From Corbicula japonica (lineage: Eukaryota > Mollusca > Bivalvia > Venerida > Cyrenidae), in contig JAZAYU010000002.1 in assembly GCA_038501625.1 (NCBI GenBank), positions 15,399,702 through 15,463,701 of the forward strand: a stretch of 64,000 nucleotides of DNA. The letters run 5' to 3'. Shown piece after piece: positions 1 through 11,524 of this stretch. Each line of letters opens with the position of its first letter. The first letter of the stretch is position 1. The translations under genes and the position numbers were made by a program. A model generated the notes under the pieces. The model ran no database searches. It saw only the letters and a list, made by a program, of their open reading frames with translations, and was not told the DNA's origin.

Positions 1-210
1 TTCCTGGGTCTCTAACCAGTACTAATCAATTTCTCCGCAAGCGACTGACTGCTTCCTCACTTGAATCAGAGGTGAGGGACAAATGACTCTCAGACGCAAT
101 GTCCGAGTTCAATTGTCACGGAGAAATTTTTCCCGCCTCGGCTGGGGATCGAACTCACGACCCCTGGATTGACAGTCCGATGCTCTATCCACTGAGCTAG
201 CCGGGCGGGC
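1..210 (-). mobile_element. tRNA-derived SINE, 3' part cut by the window edge
   Basis: Read on the minus strand, 209-132 is a tRNA-like head. It has an A-box-like GGCTAGCTCAGTGG, an anticodon loop CTGTCAA (Asp GTC position) and a B box GAGTTCGATCCCC. It is followed by a body (131-1) with phrases I recall from bivalve SINEs, such as GCGTCTGAGAGTCATTTGTC and GGAAGCAGTCAGTCGCTTGC. The head does not fold into a clean tRNA (mismatches in the anticodon and T stems), and the body follows where a tRNA gene would have a T-run terminator. I therefore call a SINE rather than a tRNA gene. The family name (RUDI-like or MetaSINE) is from memory. Confidence 0.72.
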
Positions 211-618
211 TTGATTTAAACAGATTGTGTATCTTTCAATTGACAGTATCCAACTGAAAGTCAGACATTTAAAAGCCATGCACATATGTATATACCATCT
301 GTTTAGCGACATGTAGGTATGTATACTCGGGATGTTTGGTTCAATAATAAAGCGTAGAACGTATTATGATTAATGTACGTAATTTAGCAGCTGGTGCTAG
401 TTTTTGAAATAAGTGTCACCAACTGCTTTTAACTTTTTAGCGGTAGGTGGTGGATTGCGTTATCTGTGAGTGAATGACTGAAAAAAAATGAGAACAGAAA
501 ACAACAAAACACAACAATTCTTACTTTTGTTTTAGAAATTCAAAACATAACAATCTTTAATTCTATTCTTTTTCATTCATTAAACCTGCATTTTTATCGT
601 GTAGAATAATTTGACATA

Positions 619-1245
619 TTATACGATCGGATCGTCATCTGTTTTGTCATCGCATTTTGCTGTAGTGCAGGTAAATGTTCCCGAATTAAAAACTCTGCAT
701 GGCATGTGCATATGTTACAACTATCAGGTTTGTAGCTGTGTCCGTTGAAAAACAATGCTCCGTCAGAAGGCCTGAAACATTCTCCAAAAAGACAGTAAAC
801 ACCACATTTAAATATGCTTACTAGGCTTATAATGAGGAATGTTCTTTTGTTGTATATTTACATGACACCTTTTCTTTTTCGAACGAAAATAGTTATAAGA
901 CAATACTGGATTTCGAGAAGGTTCGACGACAGAACCTAGTCCCATAACGTACTACCGACTGATCTAGCCGGGACACCCCCACCAAAAATGTTGCGCGCAT
1001 GAAATTGATAGTAATTATCATAATGTGCATTACGTGACATTGGTAGCCGATTATATCATGATAACAGTACTGAATTAAAAATTAAATATATATAATTTAA
1101 TTTCACGAGCAGCTTTTTAAAATTTTAATTCACCATATTTTTCACAATGAATCAGATAAAAGTGTTTTACCATTGGAAAGTTTGCTTGTGCCATCACGAA
1201 GCAAGTAGTTGTTATAACAAGTAAAAACTTGATGCTTCTCGTCAT
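619..1245 (-). pseudogene. Decayed pacifastin-like inhibitor gene (signal exon plus broken domain exon)
   Basis: The signal exon is 1245-1171 (25 codons, MTRSIKFLLVITT start, ending ANFPM), with a GTAAAA donor right after it. The domain exon runs from about 781 to the stop at 621-619. It reads C-FRPSDGALFFNGHSYKPDS-C-N-I-C-T-C and then shifts frame near 690 before FTCTTAKC and an acidic tail DDKTDDDPIV. Two defects are visible. The signal exon ends in phase 0, where every relative ends in phase 1 (apparent 1-base loss at the donor). The domain needs a frame change between Cys4 and Cys5. The only acceptor in the right place is a weak GAG. The ends ANFPM and C-N-x-C-T-C tie it to the intact genes at 11.5 and 51.6 kb. 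Sequencing error is an alternative to decay. Confidence 0.6.
905..985 (-). repeat. Degenerate tRNA-like SINE head
   Basis: The minus strand reads GTCCCGGCTAGATCAGTCGG, then a B-box-like GTCGTCGAACCTTC about 30 bases on. The D-stem pairing is broken, so this is a fossil and not a tRNA gene. It lies in the intron of the decayed inhibitor gene. Confidence 0.35.
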
Positions 1246-1852
1246 CGTTCTAGATTTTCCTTTTTGATAAAATAGAAAAATTCTAATAATTTATGTTTTC
1301 CCCTTTTTAGTTAGCATAAGTGATTTACCGAAACAACTAATCACGAAAACAAATCACAAATAAAATTCCGTATTACCTATGTGCTACAGTGAACCATGAA
1401 AACGAAACCATGAGAAAAGATCCATATTTAAGTAACATATAGAGATGGCGCACGAAAATGTCATTTCATCAATACATTTTTAAATTTCATGTCTTAATTT
1501 TTAAATAGTGAATACCTTTCGATAATCGTGTTTTTAAATCATGCTTTAACTGAATTGCGTGTTGTTTTCAAAGATAAGCACAAAGTTTGAATTGTTTTAA
1601 AACTACTCTCTAATTATACAGAATACAGTAATATACATGATAGCTTGCAATAACATTATTTCATCACAATTTTTTAAAGCAGGTATACCTTTCAAACAAA
1701 ATCAACAATTACCATGACATGTACATGCACCATGTGTCTATTTGTATCATATTCTATAACTTGTGTTGTCAACAACAGCTGATCGTCTCCCTTGTGCTGA
1801 CATTATAAAGGTCAAAGTCAGGTTGTTCATCCCTACTGATAACAAATATATG
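1246..1852. other. AT-rich spacer, nothing recognised
   Basis: No open frame with composition or motifs of a gene. 1230-1265 holds the probable acceptor (ATCTAG) upstream of the decayed gene's ATG, as in the plus-strand paralogs, where an untranslated first exon precedes the signal exon. 216-618 is similarly featureless. Confidence 0.4.
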
Positions 1853-2515
1853 AGAAGGAAACTTTGAAAGCCACCGAACATGACAAATATGAAAATATTG
1901 AAGGCCTGTGCCCAAGATCATAAAACTTAATCTGGAGATCAGTCTCAAATCTCAAGCATCTGACTGGCTGAAATGGCGACCAGTCGCCATTTCAGCCAAT
2001 CAGATCCTTGAGATTTGAGACTGATCTCAAAAAATAGTTTTATGATCTTGGGCCTTGGTTTGATTGAACCTGTTCATGGGCAGTAATGGAAATTTATATT
2101 ACTGCCCACGCCGCCTGGCGCGGGGTTGTGCGTAACTCAATATGTACACCAATAAACACTACAATTTAGAATCCACTCCGGACGATTGAATGCATATGGC
2201 GGTGAACATGGAACTCCAATGCGGTATTTTCAGATTAATAACATTCCATGTGCAGCTGCGAATGGTCCCCAGATAAAATAATGGGTTGACCTTAAGGAAA
2301 AAACAATAGGCGACACAGAAAAGAATAGAATTTGATAGAGGATCTGAGGATATAAATCCTGCATATAACATACAACGCCAATGTCAAAATTTAAAAGCGG
2401 TAAGTATATCCTTGGGGTGATTGAACAATATCCGAATCTATAATGGCCGGCATATGGAAACCACCTATCTTCAAAGTGGTCGAAATATTAAAACAAAAGT
2501 AATTCTAGAGGTGAT
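1853..2515 (+). repeat. Interspersed repeat R2, longest copy, interrupted by a palindrome
   Basis: R2 is a non-coding family of up to about 500 bp. It can be recognised by the phrases GAAAGCCACCGAACA, TTGATTGAGCCTGTTCATGG, CAGTAATGGAAATGCATATT, CCCACGCCGCCTAG and GAGCGCAACTCAATATT. These are followed in long copies by a stretch ending near ATGGTCCCCAGATAAAA and GGCCGAAATATTAAAAC. I find no TIR, coding frame or pol III boxes. Copies occur in both orientations through the window. Here the palindrome at 1910-2053 splits it between GAAGGC and TTGGTTTGATTG. Confidence 0.7.
1910..2053. mobile_element. Near-perfect palindromic MITE, subtype A (copy P1)
   Basis: This 144-bp element is one long inverted repeat: GCCCAAGATCATAAAAC at one end, its complement at the other, and a centre GGCGACCAGTCGCC flanked by TGGCTGAAA/TTTCAGCCA. 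It is inserted inside R2. Eight copies are in the window. Subtype A arms carry AATCTGGAGATCAGTCTCAA; subtype B arms carry TGGAAACCAGTCTCAAA and the end CCCAAGGTTATAAAAC. There is no coding capacity. It would extrude as a hairpin of about 70 bp. Confidence 0.9.
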
Positions 2516-2924
2516 GTTAACATATGTTACATAGGTATTGTGTTAACCGTTTTTAGACGGTGATGTTCCTCGTGCGACATCTTTTGGGGATTATATCTCA
2601 CACATTATTCGCTTTTCTAGAACTTGTAATGATGTTAAAGATTTCTATGAACGTAATCTTTGCGTAACAGAAAAAAAACTTTTAATACAAGGTCATCAGA
2701 ATCACAATCATTAAGCAAGTTTTATCGTGGATACCCAGATTTAATTCAAAAATACAGATGCAGAGAGTTTAAATCACAATTGCACCAAAGGTTTCGCAGC
2801 GAATTTTTATGGAGATTTTATTTATAAACTTAAAAAAATAAAAGAAAATGTTAACATTTTCTGCAGCGCTCTGCATGCCTGGTGATTAGCCAATCTACAG
2901 TTGATTATTATGCCCACCTCTTTG

Positions 2925-3412
2925 TTTGCACGACAGTGGCAAGGGTTTAAGAGTTTATAAAGTTTATGGGGAAATGTTGTAAAATATCGTAGAAGCTAGA
3001 TCTGTTTCATTTATTAATGTCATGTTTTGCTGATTTGAATCCAGGTGCTCCAGGTTCGGTAAGATCATTGAAGTACCAGCCTTTTTTTCTCAACAATGCT
3101 ATTAACGTTATGTATTATACGTTTGTGTGTTTTTTCTGCAACATTGTTGAGCTGATTGAATAATTGAATTTTTTTTCTCTAGGACAACTTGTGCTTGTTT
3201 GTTCATATGAGAACCTGTTGGGGAAAGTGTGAGGATATTGAACCATAGAACCTGATATAAACACCTAGTGGCAAATTGATTTGCCACCAATCTTTCCATA
3301 TAATCTTTTTATATAATTATGCTCTCTTCTCCTCTTCAATTTTGGATGTGTCGAGAGGCTGTGTCTGCTGGATTTGGCCATTTCTGATATGCATATAGGC
3401 CTATCGTTTTTA
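2925..3412 (+). repeat. Interspersed repeat R1, long copy
   Basis: R1 is the commonest family here, about 600 bp when long. In order it contains GGCAGGGGTTTAAGAG, GCAACATTGTTGAGCTGATG, GACAACTTGTACTTGTTTGT, GAACCTGTTGGGGCAAGTG, CACCCTAGAACCTGGTTTAA, GGCAAATTGTTTTGCC (a small hairpin), GACCGTTCCAAGGCGGTAAC, TTTTCCTCTC and, at the 3' end, GTGTGGCGATTCCTGATATG then CATATTTCAC. Most copies are 5'-truncated and keep this 3' end, a SINE/LINE-like habit, but I see no A/B boxes or poly(A). Short open frames in it are not conserved between copies. Confidence 0.7.
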
Positions 3413-4199
3413 ATAATTTCGTTACAAAATGAACAAAAAGGTTCTGTTTGTCACATATTAACAACACCGAGTCTCCATTAATTGTATTTCCCCTTAATAA
3501 TCATCGTCGCCTGGTATATTAAAGTTTAATTGAGTCAGCTATCATGTTTAATAATTTCCGTTTTAAAATGGTTATAACATGCATGTAACAAGTTTAATAC
3601 CTTGGTTTAAAAATTATTTGAGTTCTATAAATTGTATTTTCCCTTAAACAATCTGCGTCATCTAATAGAGCAGACCGAAATGACTGTGATTCGATCTTAG
3701 CATGTGATTAAAATTCTATTCCTGTGAAAAAAATCCCAAGTCTAACCCGTTTCCAAAATGGAATACAAGAAGACAAAATAACAGAGTGAAGCATTGTAAT
3801 TTAGTCACAGTCTAGCCTATAGAACTGCTTTATATATATTGGTGTACGATTTCCGTTCAACGCAGTCATGAGACGTGTTAGTTATTGAACAGAAAATTAA
3901 ATTATATTTTATGATTGTGTTTCATCTCTAAAGTGTCTTGATGAGTTAAAAAAACGGGCGTCTTATGGTTGACATTTACTATCAATGCGAAACCAATTTA
4001 ACCTGCGTCATTTCATTTCATTCTACCTTAAGCTTTGTTTCTGTGTGAAGTTCATGAAATGACTCCATCTGCGAATTACGCAGTATTGTCATTTTAATTT
4101 TGAAACCAGGTGATGGTACAAAAGGGGCTTAAATTAAATTCGAGAAGTATTAATTAGATATGTTAACAGGTAAAACATTTTAAAATTTAACTTCAATTG

Positions 4200-4875
4200 A
4201 TTACTATGCGTACGTCTTTGGTTGCACGACGGTGGCAGGGGTTTGTCAGATTATAAAGGCATATGGGGATTTTTTCCTTTAAAAACATAGAATCTCGATT
4301 TGTTTCTTTTATCCCTGTCATCGTGTTCTTGCTAATTTGACTCCATGGGCTCTTGTCTCGATAAGATCATCGAGTACACGCCCATATTGCTTTGCAATTC
4401 TCTCTTTTTAAACTGATCATTTTATTAACCATGCTCTCTCCCTCTCTTCTTGACTGTGTGCGGAGGCTGTTTTTTTCTGAATGTGGCGATTCCTGATATG
4501 CATATTTCACCTTTCTATAAACTTCTTATATTTTATATGTTTGTGTGCTTTTGCATGCAAAATTGTTAAGCTGGTAAGTGAGTTGGATTCATTTCACCAA
4601 GACAACTTGTACTTATTTGTTGATATGAGAACCTGTTGGGGCAAGTGTGAGGTTGTTGCATCCTAGAACCTGGTTAAAACCCCCAGTGTCAATGACCGTT
4701 CCAAAGCGGTAACCACTCGGGTTCTCACTTTGGTTAATTGATTGTGGCGTCCATTTTGAAACTGATTATTGTAATACCATGCTCTCTTTTCCTCTCTACA
4801 TTTGGGCTGTGTGGGGAGGCTGTGTCTGCAGGGTGTGGTCATTCCTGATATGCATATTTAACTTTTTGTTTTCAA
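4200..4875 (+). repeat. R1 copies, one long and one 3' part in tandem
   Basis: The first copy runs to the CTGATATGCATATTTCACC at about 4505 and its middle part continues to 4740. A second 3' end closes at 4856. The repeated 3' end shows that one R1 landed in or beside another. Confidence 0.65.
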
Positions 4876-4879
4876 GCAT

Positions 4880-5863
4880 AAGCATCAAGGTTTTAAAATC
4901 TGTGATTACCCCTGTGAAATGAAATTCTTACAGTAATGTGCTGTTCACGGACAGTTCATAAAACTAAGTAAGAGTTCTTGATCTGTTCTTAGGTGACTTT
5001 AAGAACATATGTTCATGAACTGTTCAAGAACTGTTTTTCTTGAATAGTTTTAGAACTTCTAATGAAATGAATAACCTCCGGTGTTCTTAAAGATGTTTAT
5101 TGGACACGTCAATGGCCTCTTGTGAACCAAATGTGTTCTTGTAAGGTTCTCTCATTTTTCTTGAAGATGTTTTAAGAATAGTTTAAGAGAGTATAAAGAA
5201 CAGCTTGTAACTAAATAAGCTCTAATTATGGTCTTGAAATGGTATTAACGAACAAGTCTTAAGAACGCGAAGATGCTAGAAGTGTTAACCGTGGTATTTG
5301 ATATGTTACGACTAGGATCGAGCGTGTTTCGTTCTTATACCACAACCACGAGCTTCGGGATAGTTACACGGTATGTACTTTTTTACCTAATCTTTTGCTT
5401 TAAAGTGGACATGGATTATTCACCCTGACAACTCTCAGTACAATTGCGAACCCCTTTTATACAGCTACTTAGAATTTTTATAAGATACTTTAATTCTTTT
5501 TTTTAAATACAAACTACAATATTCACCAGAAACAATTTCACTAGTATGAAAGCAAATTTATTCTGTTTTCAGGCTTATGAAATGTTTCTGTCAATATCAT
5601 TACGGTGCTTTCAACCTCTATGAAAGACGTTACATCAAATGCTCGAGGAATGTTGCATGTAACTTTTTTTTCTTATAATACGATTGTTTATTTTCAACCA
5701 AGGAAAGGTCTCTGAGAAAAAGAATAGAAAAACAAGAAAATGAAGTAAAAGAATTGAAGAGGGCGTTAACATTGCTAGGAATACAGATGATGAAGAACAA
5801 GATGCAGCAGGGGAACCTCCCGACAATGGACATATTAATGAACTGTTGGAATTGTCACTTGGT
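4880..5863. other. Spacer with GTTCTTGAAC-rich stretch; weak coiled-coil-like frame
   Basis: 4930-5250 repeats GTTCTT and AAGAAC phrases irregularly without a fixed period. At 5692-5870 the plus strand has an open frame rich in K/E/R (KERSLRKRIEKQENEVKEL) that looks coiled-coil-like. It has no start, splice signals or recognisable family, so I do not call it a gene. Confidence 0.3.
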
Positions 5864-6005
5864 CCCAAGGTTATAAAACTGAGCATGGAAACCAGTCTCA
5901 AATCTTAAGCAGCTGATTGGCTGAAATGGCGACTGGTCGCCATTTCAGCCAATCAGATGCTTGCTATTTGAGACTGGTTTCCATGCTCATTTTTATATCC
6001 TTGGG
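5864..6005. mobile_element. Palindromic MITE, subtype B (copy P2)
   Basis: CCCAAGGTTATAAAACTGAG at the left and TTTTTATATCCTTGGG at the right surround the shared centre GGCGACTGGTCGCC. The right arm has drifted (TTGCTATTTGAG for TTGAGATTTGAG). Confidence 0.85.
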
Positions 6006-6574
6006 CACTGGAAGCGAAAAAGTAGTCGATAGTTGTTTGAAAACGTCTTTTGGTGCTGTTTTGCAAAGAGGAACTGATTAAATGTTCAAGAACAGTGCTT
6101 TTAAACTTCGTAAAAACACATTTTCTTACAGTTAGTCCAATTAAACATTTCTTAAAATGCACTTGAACTGATCTGAAACATAAGCGGATGGCAAATCTTT
6201 TAAATTTTATTCTATGAACAGTTTCCACTTATTTTTAGTATTTTTATCATGGGGTTGAGAATTTAAAGACCGGCGATGTTTTCCTTTCGCAGTGGCGGTT
6301 CAAGGTAAATTCAATATATTCCCCCGTCGAAACTGTATAATTTGAAAACATCGTGTGCATATTGATACAAATAAGCAAACCAAAACGATGGAATATTCAC
6401 CTGGGATCATTACAAATATAGTTATTTATTGTTCTCTTTTAACATTTTATTTCAAATGAAAATGACAATTATGTTGATTTATTAATTAGACGCATTTAGA
6501 ATAATAATGCGGGAAAGTAAAGAAGAGAACTTGCGTTCTAATATAGTGTTGCAATAATACGACATTTGCAGTAA
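6006..6574. other. AT-rich spacer, nothing recognised
   Basis: Short frames on both strands are isolated and lack splice or family signals. Confidence 0.4.
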
Positions 6575-7030
6575 AATATACTGAGCCAAAATGAAAACTT
6601 GACACAAATAGCATGGACAACTTCTTTTACATTAAAGATGCAAGTTAATGGTTATATCTGGAAGAATTTGATCACCAATATGTTTATCTTGTAAGTTGTC
6701 GGTTCAGTATCTATCGTTTTAAAAAAAGAAAAAAATACGAGTTTGTGGAAACTTAAGCGTTTGATTTTGTTCTGTCTTTAATGAAAAGTTAGGTAATTTG
6801 CAAAAACGGATATTTTAATTAACTGTAGCTTATTTCTGTGCATCAGTTGGTTTTAACGATTGTGCTTTTCCTTCTATGCATGCCATTTTGGAAAGAGGTG
6901 ATAACCTTGAACACATTGAAAACAATCTTCCAGCTTAATCAAATGTCCAGATACGTGCAAAAACCACAAATTCAAAAGAAGATAAAATATAGCATCGCTA
7001 ATTTTGTTAAATTTAAAAACATGTAAGTTT
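6575..7030 (+). repeat. Interspersed repeat R3
   Basis: The phrases ACTGAGCCAAAATGAAAACT, ATTTTGTTCTGTCTTTAA and TTGCAAAAACGGATATTT recur in the same order at 26925-27475 and 30225-30665. R3 is a third unnamed family. It has no TIRs or coding frame that I can see. The third copy sits in an intron of inhibitor gene A. Confidence 0.55.
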
Positions 7031-7194
7031 TCTTTTTTGATCGGTATACTTTATATTGCTTCTCTTTGATGTGGGTGTTGTTTCACTATGCTAATAAGGA
7101 ACTATTGTCATCAGCATTCATTTGCTAGCAGTGTCTTATTATGATGCTCACAAATATAATGATATTAAAAATGGAACACAACATACATCAAAAT

Positions 7195-7600
7195 ACTGCA
7201 GTCTCACTTTGATTGAGCCTGTTCATGAGCAGTAATGAAGGTGCATATTACTGTTCACGCCGCCTAGACAAGGCACGTATAATGCTAACTGTGGTATTGA
7301 CATAGATGAAAAAGATCTTTGAAGGCCACCAAACACGACAGATATCAACATATTGCAGGCTCGATTTGATCGTATTTAAAAAAAATTGTAGGGGAATATA
7401 TTATATTAAATTTTCTAGGTGATAGACGAACCAGGAGAAGGATAAAAAATGAATATTTATTTTTTAATAACCATGTTTTCGCACGATGCACAACAGACGG
7501 ACGCGCGATAAATGATAGATGGACGCACGATGCATGATAGATGGACTTACGGTAGACGCAAACTTTGTAACCGTATATGATCAAGGGACTGTAATTAATT
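7195..7600 (+). repeat. Partial R2 fragments and a GACGGACGCACGAT minisatellite
   Basis: 7200-7375 holds two overlapping R2 pieces (GATTGAGCCTGTTCATGAG; CCACCAAACACGACAGATAT). 7470-7570 has about four degenerate units of roughly 22-25 bp built on GATAGATGGACGCACGATGC, ending GACGCAAACTTTGTAAC. The same units and ending recur at 52620-52740. Confidence 0.55.
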
Positions 7601-8764
7601 CAATGAGCAGTAATAAAAGAATAAAATCTTTATACAAGAGAAATTATATAAACTGAGTGACCTAACCTTTAACTATAATGCTGACGATTACTTTTATAAA
7701 TGAAAGCTTTAGTAAGACCATTTGAACAGACTTTGTCGGCAATATCTATAAAATTTCCCTTCTCTGTAAAACGTAATCACGCTAAGTCTTCGGACGGTTA
7801 CAATTCAGGGACGAAAAAATACTGTTTCTGAAAGTGTTAAAAAGGCATACATACACAAAAAACAATACTAATATTGACCCAAAATAAACGGAGACAAAAT
7901 TAATTAATTTCTCGGCAAATGTTGGTGTCTTCATATTTAATTTAAAGCTGTCCAAGACTCATGCATAGGTTTCAACTCTTTGCAAAACAAACATATAATT
8001 AATAAGGGCAACATTTGCAAACTACTATAAATATGCAAACAAAATAAATGAAGTAGACAGATGGAAACCTGTGTCCAAGGCAGGATTTATTAAAATGATG
8101 TTGTTTTCTTTCATTTTCATCGAAATTACATACATGCATTTTTTATTTGTTAAGAAAAAACAAGTTTTATACGTACTCAGAATGACAAATGAAGAAGAGG
8201 GAAATTTGCCTCTTTATATAGTGTTTTTATAAAACTGACATTTCTTAAGAAAAAAGATAACAATCAACTAAACAATGACAATATGTGATTGAAGCGGAGC
8301 AAAAATGAAACCTATTTCCAAGACTCTCAATCAAATACCTTTTTTAATGAAAGTGTAAAAAAGTGTAAATGATCAGAATCAGAAAACACCTGTTAAATCA
8401 GGATTCAAAGTAAAAAGAAAATAATTATAATAATGAAAAGTCGAATTTTGCTTCTAACGACCAACCGAAGCTTAGATACGATTCCAAGAATTGCATTAAG
8501 CATAATTAAGGATTGAATTGATATATTATAGTTTTCATTGGGTAAAGAAAAAAAGTTATGAGTTTTAACAGTGGATAAATATTCAAAGATTCGAATTTTA
8601 TTGGAATTTTATTCAACCCCTGTTAATATGTCTAGAGAGTCATATCTATATCGTAGTATATTAAGATTGGTACGAAAATGCGTCAGACAAATAAAAGTTT
8701 AATCTGCTTAACTCTGGGAAAAATAAATTAATTAAGTTCGTATTAATTTTTTTGTATATTAGAT
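7601..8764. other. AT-rich spacer, nothing recognised
   Basis: No repeat from the window's families and no credible frame. 8765-8840 is a short repeat (CCATACAAATGCGGTGGTAG) that recurs near 55620-55745 and, in part, near 20750. Confidence 0.35.
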
Positions 8765-8868
8765 AACCTCAAAGCCATACAAATGCGGTGGTAGCGCCTA
8801 GAAGGTCATGCATGAGGCAACACAGTACATACCATCTGTTTCTCCCCACGAAAGAATAGTTAAATATA

Positions 8869-9893
8869 CCCAACAAAAAAAGTTCTGCACACAAGTGTTC
8901 CTTTGCGTCAATTTTTCAATATAGCTAATAACTGGTATAAATCAGTTTATATCAAGAAAAATTGTTTGCGGAGTTAAAAACAAAAACAGAATTAAATTTT
9001 TTTTGGAAAATAACCGAGAAATATCATTTTGAGTATGAGAGGGGTCAACGGTCAAAAGTTGCAAAATTTGCCGTATCAAGGTAGAGGTGTGAAATCTATG
9101 AAATCAGTCAAGATTTCACTAGTGTCTGTTTTATGCAATTATGAGCATGCACTGTGATGCTAGTAACAGGAGGTAATCAATAGTTAATACCAAGCCATTT
9201 TAAAAATAACACTCAAACTTTTATTAATAAAAGTATCACATCCTCTCACTTAATGACGTAAAGGTGTGTTAAAACAGTTTAGTGATGACTCGAACATTTT
9301 CCATTCTGTATTAATGAATCAAAGCATTATGTTTTTTAAAGTGTATAAAAACAACCAACCAAAGCAATCAACACATACTCTTATTTCAGAAAAACACATC
9401 TACATTTTTTATTCAAATTAATTTATTTCTCATGGTCAACAATAAAGTTTTTCGTTAATTTGACCGTCATGGCAAATGTTGGACCACACCGGCCGCCTAG
9501 ACGTCTTTCTAAAGAAGACAGAGCACGTGAAGTTGGCCAGCTAGCTGATCTACCCGGTTTTCTTGCTCACGAATGGAACATTATTCCACAATCGAAAACT
9601 TGTCATCAGGTGAATTCCGCGAGAAGACGATTGGAAGAATGCCGGATTCATCGTGGCGATTTGCTCAGTCTAAGTCTAGCGATTTTGCAACTTTTGTGTA
9701 GTAACCCCCGGTGGCTTCAACAATGAATTGCTAATAAAGTAGTGATCGGATTTTATTTCTGATTTTTTTACATTGTTAACTTTGAATGGCTGATTTATTT
9801 GATATGTATCATTTGTATCATTTTGCTGTGTTTTGTGAAATAAAAAAGATATTTTATAAAATGTCCAAGTGTGCAGAAACTTTTTTTGCCGAA
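8869..9893 (+). mobile_element. Internally deleted Tc1-like transposon
   Basis: Terminal inverted repeats are CAACAAAAAAAGTTCTGCAC (left, from 8872) and GTGCAGAAACTTTTTTTGCC (right, to 9890), each next to TA. At about 1.0 kb it is shorter than a full Tc1 element (about 1.6 kb), and only the end of the transposase remains. The call rests on TIRs plus the protein remnant between them. Exact termini are uncertain by a few bases. Confidence 0.6.
9478..9690 (+). pseudogene. Tc1-like transposase C-terminal remnant
   Basis: The frame reads HRPPRRLSKEDRAREVG, then GFLAHEWNIIPQ, then VNSARRRLEECRIHRGDL. This follows the C-terminal pattern of Tc1-family transposases (L-x-EEWN-x-IPQ ... INSM-RRR-x-x-x-CI-x-x-RGG). 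The DDE catalytic core is absent upstream, which is consistent with an internal deletion between the TIRs. It cannot encode an active enzyme. Confidence 0.6.
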
Positions 9894-9904
9894 TATAGAT
9901 AAAT

Positions 9905-10060
9905 AGGAAACTTTGCAAGCCACCTTACACGACAAATATGAAAATACTGCAGGCTCGGTTTGATTGAGCCTGTTCATAGGCAGTAATGGGATTGCATATT
10001 ACTTCCCACGCCGCCTAGCCCCGGGTTAAGCGCAACTCAAGTTAAGTATGTATTTATAGA
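9905..10060 (+). repeat. R2 fragment
   Basis: GCAGGCTCGGTTTGATTGAG through GAGTTGCGCTTAACC-type sequence; it ends at the GCGCAACTCAAG phrase. It directly follows the Tc1-like element. Confidence 0.6.
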
Positions 10061-10134
10061 TTCACCGATAATGATAACATTTTGCATGGTTTAAAGTTAG
10101 AAAATTACACTCAAGGGAAGGAATTAAAACTGTA

Positions 10135-10274
10135 CCGAGGTTATAAACTGAGTTTGGAAACCAGTCTCAAATCTCAAGCATCTGATTGGCTGAAATGGCG
10201 ACTGGTCGCCATTTCAGCCAATCAGATTCTTGATATTTGAGACTGGTTTCTTATCTCAGTTTTATAACCTTGGG
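10135..10274. mobile_element. Palindromic MITE, subtype B (copy P3)
   Basis: Left end CCGAGGTTATAAACTGAG, right end TTTTATAACCTTGGG, centre GGCGACTGGTCGCC. Confidence 0.87.
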
Positions 10275-10369
10275 CACTGATGTAACTAAACCGATGTGAA
10301 CACGCATTTTACATTCTCCTTACTAAGTGATTCTTACATTTAAACTTCGTATCACTTGGAGCTTTTGTA

Positions 10370-10690
10370 TTTAATATTTGACCAAGACAACTTGTACAAA
10401 AGTACCCGCCCTTTTGCTTGACAATACTATAAGCTTCTTGTGTTTTTGTTTTCTTTGTTTTTGCGTTTTTGCATGCAATGTTGTCGAGTTGATGGTAGAG
10501 TTGGAGTATTTTCACCAAGACCACTTGTACTTGTTAGCTCGAAAGAACCTAATGGGGCAAGTGTGATGACGGTGCAATCTAGAAATTTGGTTTTAACACC
10601 TAGTTGTAAACTGTTTGCCGCTGACTGTTCTAAATTGTTAACCCCTCTTGTTTCCTTTTTCGTTCATTGTTCTATTTTAATTTTATTTAA
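10370..10690 (+). repeat. R1, middle part
   Basis: Contains CAATACTATAAGCTTCTTGT, GCATGCAATGTTGTCGAGTT and TTTCACCAAGACCACTTGTA but lacks the usual 3' end. Confidence 0.6.
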
Positions 10691-11524
10691 TCGTTTTACT
10701 ACAAATTGCACTCTTTGAATTTCTTATATTTAGCTCTGAGTGTTTATAGAGGGGTTGCAATTATAGTGAGTTTTCTGTGTTTTATTTTTCTAGATATACA
10801 TGTTTCACGTTTCAGTTTAGTTAAAGGCATTATCAGAGCATTGTTACTGTTACACATTACTACTCTCTTAAATTACTGCCACATTTGAAGAAAACGTCTT
10901 GCTTAAGGGAGACTACTGTTAAGTTTCTTTAAGTGGTAGGAAGTGATTTATTCGAAGTTAATGTTATTTAAATGGAATTCCTGCTTTTTAATACCGATAA
11001 ATCATGAAATGGGTTGGAAATTTATATTGTAAGGCATAAACTAATTCTCAGATATTAAGTTTCTTACAGTATACAAACGTTTAAAAGTCGTTATGCAGAC
11101 ATTAATTAAAATTATAATGTAAATTCACAAAGAAACCTTTAGAAGCTTATTATGCATATTCACGAAGGAAACTATAGAAGTTTATTATGCAAATTCACTA
11201 AAGAAACTATAGATAATTGTAAATTGTAAAATAGAATAACACTAAGTTAACCGAATTATTGTAATATTTAATACAGTATTTGAACATAAACGACAATTAA
11301 TTCTGGAAATATGTCTATGTTGAAAACTAATCCGTAAATATGCAAAACTGACACACCAAAAACAGTCATGATAATTTGTGCCTCATTTTTAAAGGGGGAA
11401 TTTAATTTTGCACATATTAAAAAGCAAAATAGTTTACTGCTACAGATCTCTTGTGTGTTGTGTTTATATATTGTTATACTAATGGTTTACTACGTGGTCA
11501 GCTAGTGAGTCGGTTTTGTACTTT
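10691..11524. other. AT-rich spacer downstream of the two-domain gene
   Basis: 11130-11215 contains an imperfect tandem (AAACTATAGAAGTTTATTATGC). No clear AATAAA on the minus strand lies just beyond the stop at 11525; TATAAA (11464-11469, complement) is the nearest variant. Confidence 0.3.

Noticed and set aside
132..209. A tRNA-Asp gene on the minus strand
   Set aside because: Stem mismatches and a directly attached SINE body; treated as a SINE head.
5630..5901. Overlapping minus-strand frames rich in S, L and F
   Set aside because: Composition reflects an A-rich plus strand; no signal, splice sites or paralog.
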